From NCBI RefSeq assembly GCF_024713945.1, contig NW_027461522.1:186001-250000 (forward strand): 64,000 nt of DNA, written 5' to 3'. The notes below the pieces were generated by a model that was not told the DNA's origin, made no database searches, and was given only the letters and a program-made list of their open reading frames with translations. This DNA is from Dermatophagoides farinae (taxonomy: Eukaryota > Arthropoda > Arachnida > Sarcoptiformes > Pyroglyphidae). A program made the position numbers and the translations under genes. Positions within the stretch are counted from its first letter, which is position 1, and the number at the start of each line of letters is the position of its first letter. This document shows positions 61,701 through 64,000 of the stretch, one piece after another.

Positions 61701-62650
61701 AAATGTTTGTTTCGCATGATTTTCAAGCAGAAAAAGAAATTTCAAAACAAAAAGAGCAACTTTTACTTGATAGAATTAACCCTCAAAGCATCGATAAATT
61801 GAAAAATGAAGAATTTTATGAAAATAATTTAAAGTCTCTTGAAGGTTTAAAAAAATTGGTTTTCGTTGAAGGCGACAAAGGTATATCTTGGCTATATTTC
61901 ATGGCTTACTACTTAGACAATGGACAGTACGAGCGGGCGATAAACATTGCAAAAAAAGGCTTTGACTCAATTCCATTAGAAAACATGACTGAACGCATCA
62001 TATTGTGGAAAGGTATTTTAAATGCGGCTATCAGTTTTTCATCGTTAAATAGCCTTTTTGAAACTTTATTACAAGAAGCTTATCAATTTTGTGATCCAGA
62101 TATTATATATCCCCACGTGTTAAATCAGCTGTGTGAATCCGGCAAACAAGAACTGTTAGATATGGTTACAGAAAAAATATTGAAAAAACAGAAATCTCTC
62201 AAAACTTGGATTTCATTTTTCGTCTGTTTATATAAAATCGGCATTGTTTTGAACAGAGACAATATTAATTCACATCTCAACAACGCGAAAAAACATCTCA
62301 GCCCCGCAGATTATTTAACTCTGCATGTTAAACAAGCACGACTCGAATATCTGTTTGGCTCAAGTGAACTTTCCAAATCTTTATTTGAGCAACTATTAAA
62401 CGACAAACCAAAAAGATCTGATATTTGGAATTTATACATCGACTTATTATTAAAAAATATTAAGGATAAACGTGACAGAATATATATCAGGAACCTATTT
62501 TACAAATTATTTGAAACTAAAATAAATCCAACGAAATTAAAACCGCTTTTTGAAAAATGGATTAAGTTTGAAGAAGAACACGGTAATTCTAAATCACTTG
62601 AAGAATGCTATATAGCTATTAAAAAGTTCTTAAGTAAACAACTTGAGTAA
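58757..62650 (+). CDS. RRP5: Rrp5/PDCD11-like pre-rRNA processing factor
   Basis: This 1297-aa protein is a string of degenerate S1 RNA-binding repeats (residues 1 to about 940; for example FKVGQVIPCKIFELDFE, FNVNDICDGIIKYVSTKGIL, IKIGQLLPGSIKGIFDFGII), an acidic Ser/Asp/Glu linker at about 945-985, and C-terminal HAT/TPR repeats from about 1030 (SWLYFMAYYLDNGQYERAIN, IWNLYIDLLLKNIKDKRDRI, FEKWIKFEEEHGNSKSLEEC). This layout is specific to Rrp5, which binds pre-rRNA and serves both 40S and 60S assembly. The S1 repeats are fewer or more worn than the twelve of yeast. Single exon. Confidence 0.92.
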   Translation: MKSQCYLGTLHSKLYNGWTVDLPTNKVGFLRFNNANKDSWCQKQVGDFVVVKVISLPTSTEKLVNLSGDVSDINSAFSISNLPSKNQLFPVEIISIEDYGWTASLGNLTADHGIKVFVKKHNETTKEYVVGEIALVTCLDYKANQKLLVCSNDSNRFLNYATDITSSSLCAGQLIECKVEEIHEFTENQSDEQGIPHKKKKKTACVVTNLSKYFPSTVSSISVTFCNFLKGSISNTLVHNPILKLDPEEDLNSNFFKQYPNLGSNSDSILESPNFYRLKNNFLYARIIGVEVDNNDEFTYTLSSLVNVVNLNNPSDLLKAYLNKEFKKQLIHNGRVITARQKAGIFILSNDAEETSEEGKENSSRFIAFCPKKLIFNKTPEATIAALNSDSILTFRVISVNLFSFIGKVTMFEQSTKSTAFHALCEFSVGDDVMSTITNKDDNYIFVKFHDTFKGVISKHHLLDTAISSMPQGKFKVGQVIPCKIFELDFERNSAKLTHKPAFLKLTKDEIQAFVKQPFIGSCMTYMIIQQLPNGLLCKTFNNILVLLSYQEIIKFEPEIFIGISLDEAKILIVSLKRYSIGSILKLYITNTLVDVSDNNKILRFASFFKPSEKSISSKNKTEDFFIDETLELSELKDKVLELLPAGKTITGRVCYFSKIETVMYIKLDYNILASFSAVELIKDENDGKNVFANFNRNDPMTVEVLGFLETPSIPHKILLRVGLSLPPNKLRQSTKQFCDFNVNDICDGIIKYVSTKGILINISDSVVARLMFRNITGYKYDEYIASKKDGKIVLSELKTLFGMGMMVKNLTIISLDPKLMTVEVSLFPTKKNENGIVNWDNIKIGQLLPGSIKGIFDFGIIITLDNSLPIDVLCTNNNISDNVTDKTKYEKGDKVLCKIISINEKKKKVYVLLKDIDVNNQDLAGEVAENRVFSELDKDDVEAVSKSENSGDEDFSEISDISDSEQETSTTSPTLAEPVGEMFVSHDFQAEKEISKQKEQLLLDRINPQSIDKLKNEEFYENNLKSLEGLKKLVFVEGDKGISWLYFMAYYLDNGQYERAINIAKKGFDSIPLENMTERIILWKGILNAAISFSSLNSLFETLLQEAYQFCDPDIIYPHVLNQLCESGKQELLDMVTEKILKKQKSLKTWISFFVCLYKIGIVLNRDNINSHLNNAKKHLSPADYLTLHVKQARLEYLFGSSELSKSLFEQLLNDKPKRSDIWNLYIDLLLKNIKDKRDRIYIRNLFYKLFETKINPTKLKPLFEKWIKFEEEHGNSKSLEECYIAIKKFLSKQLE

Positions 62651-62746
62651 GAACTTCTTGATCGCTTTTATTTATATTTTTTTAAAGAGGTGCTAAGGTG
62701 CTAGTTTATCTATTTTCTATATCCAGTAACGTTTACACATTGACTA

Positions 62747-63034
62747 ATGACAAATGATCGCTGGATTCTATCAGGATTAAGTTTCGGTTCAAAAATTGCG
62801 AATGGAGCTAAATTTTTGCTTGGAAGTTTTGTAGGTGCTGTATTTAATACTTGTATTAATGAACAAACGGCAACAAAAGAGAAATCACCCAGAAACATAA
62901 TATGGGTTCCAGCAGAAATACCTTCAGAGTACATAGAATTTATCAACACTGTGAATATGACTCCAAATTATTATCAGTACGATCACTTCGTTCCAAAGAA
63001 AAAACTTATTATAAACAAAGCTTTAAAATGTTAA
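62747..63034 (+). CDS. Small protein of unknown function
   Basis: An ATG at 62747 opens 95 aa (MTNDRWILSGLSFGSKIANG). Residues about 8-36 are a hydrophobic Gly/Phe/Ala-rich stretch that may insert in a membrane; the rest is polar with NYYQYDHFVPKKKLII near the end. It lies 96 bp after Rrp5 on the same strand. It could be a small mitochondrial protein, but I recognise no family. Confidence 0.5.
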   Translation: MTNDRWILSGLSFGSKIANGAKFLLGSFVGAVFNTCINEQTATKEKSPRNIIWVPAEIPSEYIEFINTVNMTPNYYQYDHFVPKKKLIINKALKC

Positions 63035-63257
63035 ATTATTGCATTGTTTAATGAAGGAATTTTTATATTTTTTAACACTGTATTATGTTTTAATTGAGTA
63101 CATGCTTCGAATACAGCAATAAAATTAATTATAATCGCTCATGATATAATGACTTAAATTTAATTCGCACTATCGAAACTACTCGCCGTATTGTTTTTTA
63201 TTTTTTTAATTTTTGGTAATATAATAATACTGTTTGTGTATATAATTACATAAAATT

Positions 63258-64000
63258 TTATAATTTAAAATCGACGTTAAAGTAATGACGATAGTGTGCA
63301 TATTTATTACGCAGATTTTTTATTACCGTCTTATAAATATTAAGTTTAAATTTGTCTAACGTTCGAATGGTATTTAATTTTCTCCAAAGGAGTTGAATGA
63401 AATTAACATCGATCTGATCATTATTTTCTTCTTGATTAAAGATATTAAATTCTGACTGGTTGACATATTTTTTGGAAAAATAAACTTTTTCATTATTAAA
63501 ACAAAGATTATCAAAATTTGATTTCGGACCGAAATCCGATCTGACCAATAATCCATTTATCAATATAGTGGTTTGTCTTAATATTAGTTTCAAAAATTTG
63601 AAATTTTCAACGTCAATAATTGCCAAAAAGTTGTTTACTTCATGGTCAAATTCAAATAAAATATTTCCAGTCTGCAAATTAGTTAGAAATTGTTTCGAAA
63701 AACTCTTCTGAATAATACTAGATATTTTATTAGATTTTTTATTGACTAGCGCATATAATTCGTAATATTTTTGCGATAATTCATATATCAATCTAATATA
63801 TTCTGTATACGTAGCATTCGGATTAACGAAATAAGATAAAATATGCATGAAATCGTTAAAATGAGAACTTACAAAGAAAGATATTAAGATTTCTAACTTG
63901 TTTTGTTTTATTTTGTATGATTTTTTAGTATATCTTCTTAGCAAAATATATCTGATACATTTTAATGATGGTAGAAAACATTTGAAATGAAAATTTATAC
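63258..64000 (-). CDS. Unknown protein, 5' end outside the window
   Basis: The frame is open from the right edge of the window to a stop at 63258-63260. Near the edge it reads FHFKCFLPSLKCIRYILLRR with no ATG, so the true start is probably beyond 64000. The visible ~245 residues are helical and rich in Asn, Lys, Phe and Ile (YTEYIRLIYELSQKYYELYA, FLKLILRQTTILINGLLVRS, KNLRNKYAHYRHYFNVDF). No domain is recognised. Confidence 0.5.
   Translation of the reverse strand, partial: INFHFKCFLPSLKCIRYILLRRYTKKSYKIKQNKLEILISFFVSSHFNDFMHILSYFVNPNATYTEYIRLIYELSQKYYELYALVNKKSNKISSIIQKSFSKQFLTNLQTGNILFEFDHEVNNFLAIIDVENFKFLKLILRQTTILINGLLVRSDFGPKSNFDNLCFNNEKVYFSKKYVNQSEFNIFNQEENNDQIDVNFIQLLWRKLNTIRTLDKFKLNIYKTVIKNLRNKYAHYRHYFNVDFKL

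Noticed and set aside
1-64000. tRNA, rRNA, snRNA genes, CRISPR arrays, insertion sequences or transposons
   Set aside because: I looked for B-box-like GGTTCGA motifs outside genes, transposase or reverse transcriptase motifs and regularly spaced repeats. None was found apart from the coding arrays and the tandem duplication.

Overview
ORGANISM. The window looks like the compact, AT-rich nuclear genome of an apicomplexan or a very close relative. The best lineage evidence is a secreted multi-domain LCCL protein of the CCp5/FNPA type (8089-11253) and an enolase carrying the plant/apicomplexan EWGW insertion (32844-34166). TAA, TAG and TGA all act as stops and tryptophan uses TGG. Most genes are single-exon, often tens of bases apart and on both strands. 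The introns I could reconstruct are tiny, 27-35 nt, with GT(A/G)NGT donors and T-rich AG acceptors. Very short introns are known in some apicomplexans such as piroplasms and marine gregarines; I cannot name the species.

LAYOUT. 0.6-7.4 kb: Prp5-like DEAD-box helicase, a hidden 62-aa spliced ORF, and TAF5 with a long Asn/Met/Gln-rich N-terminus. 8-18.4 kb: CCp5-type secreted protein, a Cys-rich unknown, a small Cys-Cys protein, an LEA-like protein with eleven 66-bp repeats, one unknown, and a coiled-coil gene with three tiny introns. 19-23 kb: IMPACT/YIH1, a degenerate ORC4-like subunit, and Cwc2. 23.1-25.9 kb: dCMP deaminase and a Cys-cluster protein caught in a tandem duplication that left one intact and one broken copy of each. 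26-35.8 kb: Rrp45, ubiquitin-L40, a telobox-Myb protein, four genes without a secure function (one a CDK-like kinase), enolase and HAT1 (with a previously hidden first exon). 36-46.3 kb: a formin-like FH2 protein, then three genes whose reading frames are broken by about eleven single-base shifts, one of them an SSSSDDE repeat protein resembling Nopp140. 46.5-64 kb: Rab GTPase, a CBP80-like helical protein, Ulp1/SENP protease, Nop15/NIFK-like RRM, coiled coil, PSMA5, PPAT, polypeptide GalNAc-transferase, an RRM protein with two tiny introns, Rrp5, and two unknowns.

HOW IT FITS TOGETHER. Most content is housekeeping: splicing (Prp5, Cwc2), RNA processing and ribosome biogenesis (Rrp5, Rrp45, Nop15-like, ubiquitin-L40), transcription and chromatin (TAF5, HAT1, telobox-Myb), proteolysis (PSMA5, Ulp1), replication (ORC4-like), and nucleotide/CoA metabolism (dCMP deaminase, PPAT). 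There is no operon logic; neighbouring genes are unrelated. Parasite-type features are the CCp5 protein, the GalNAc-transferase, and possibly the LEA-like protein.
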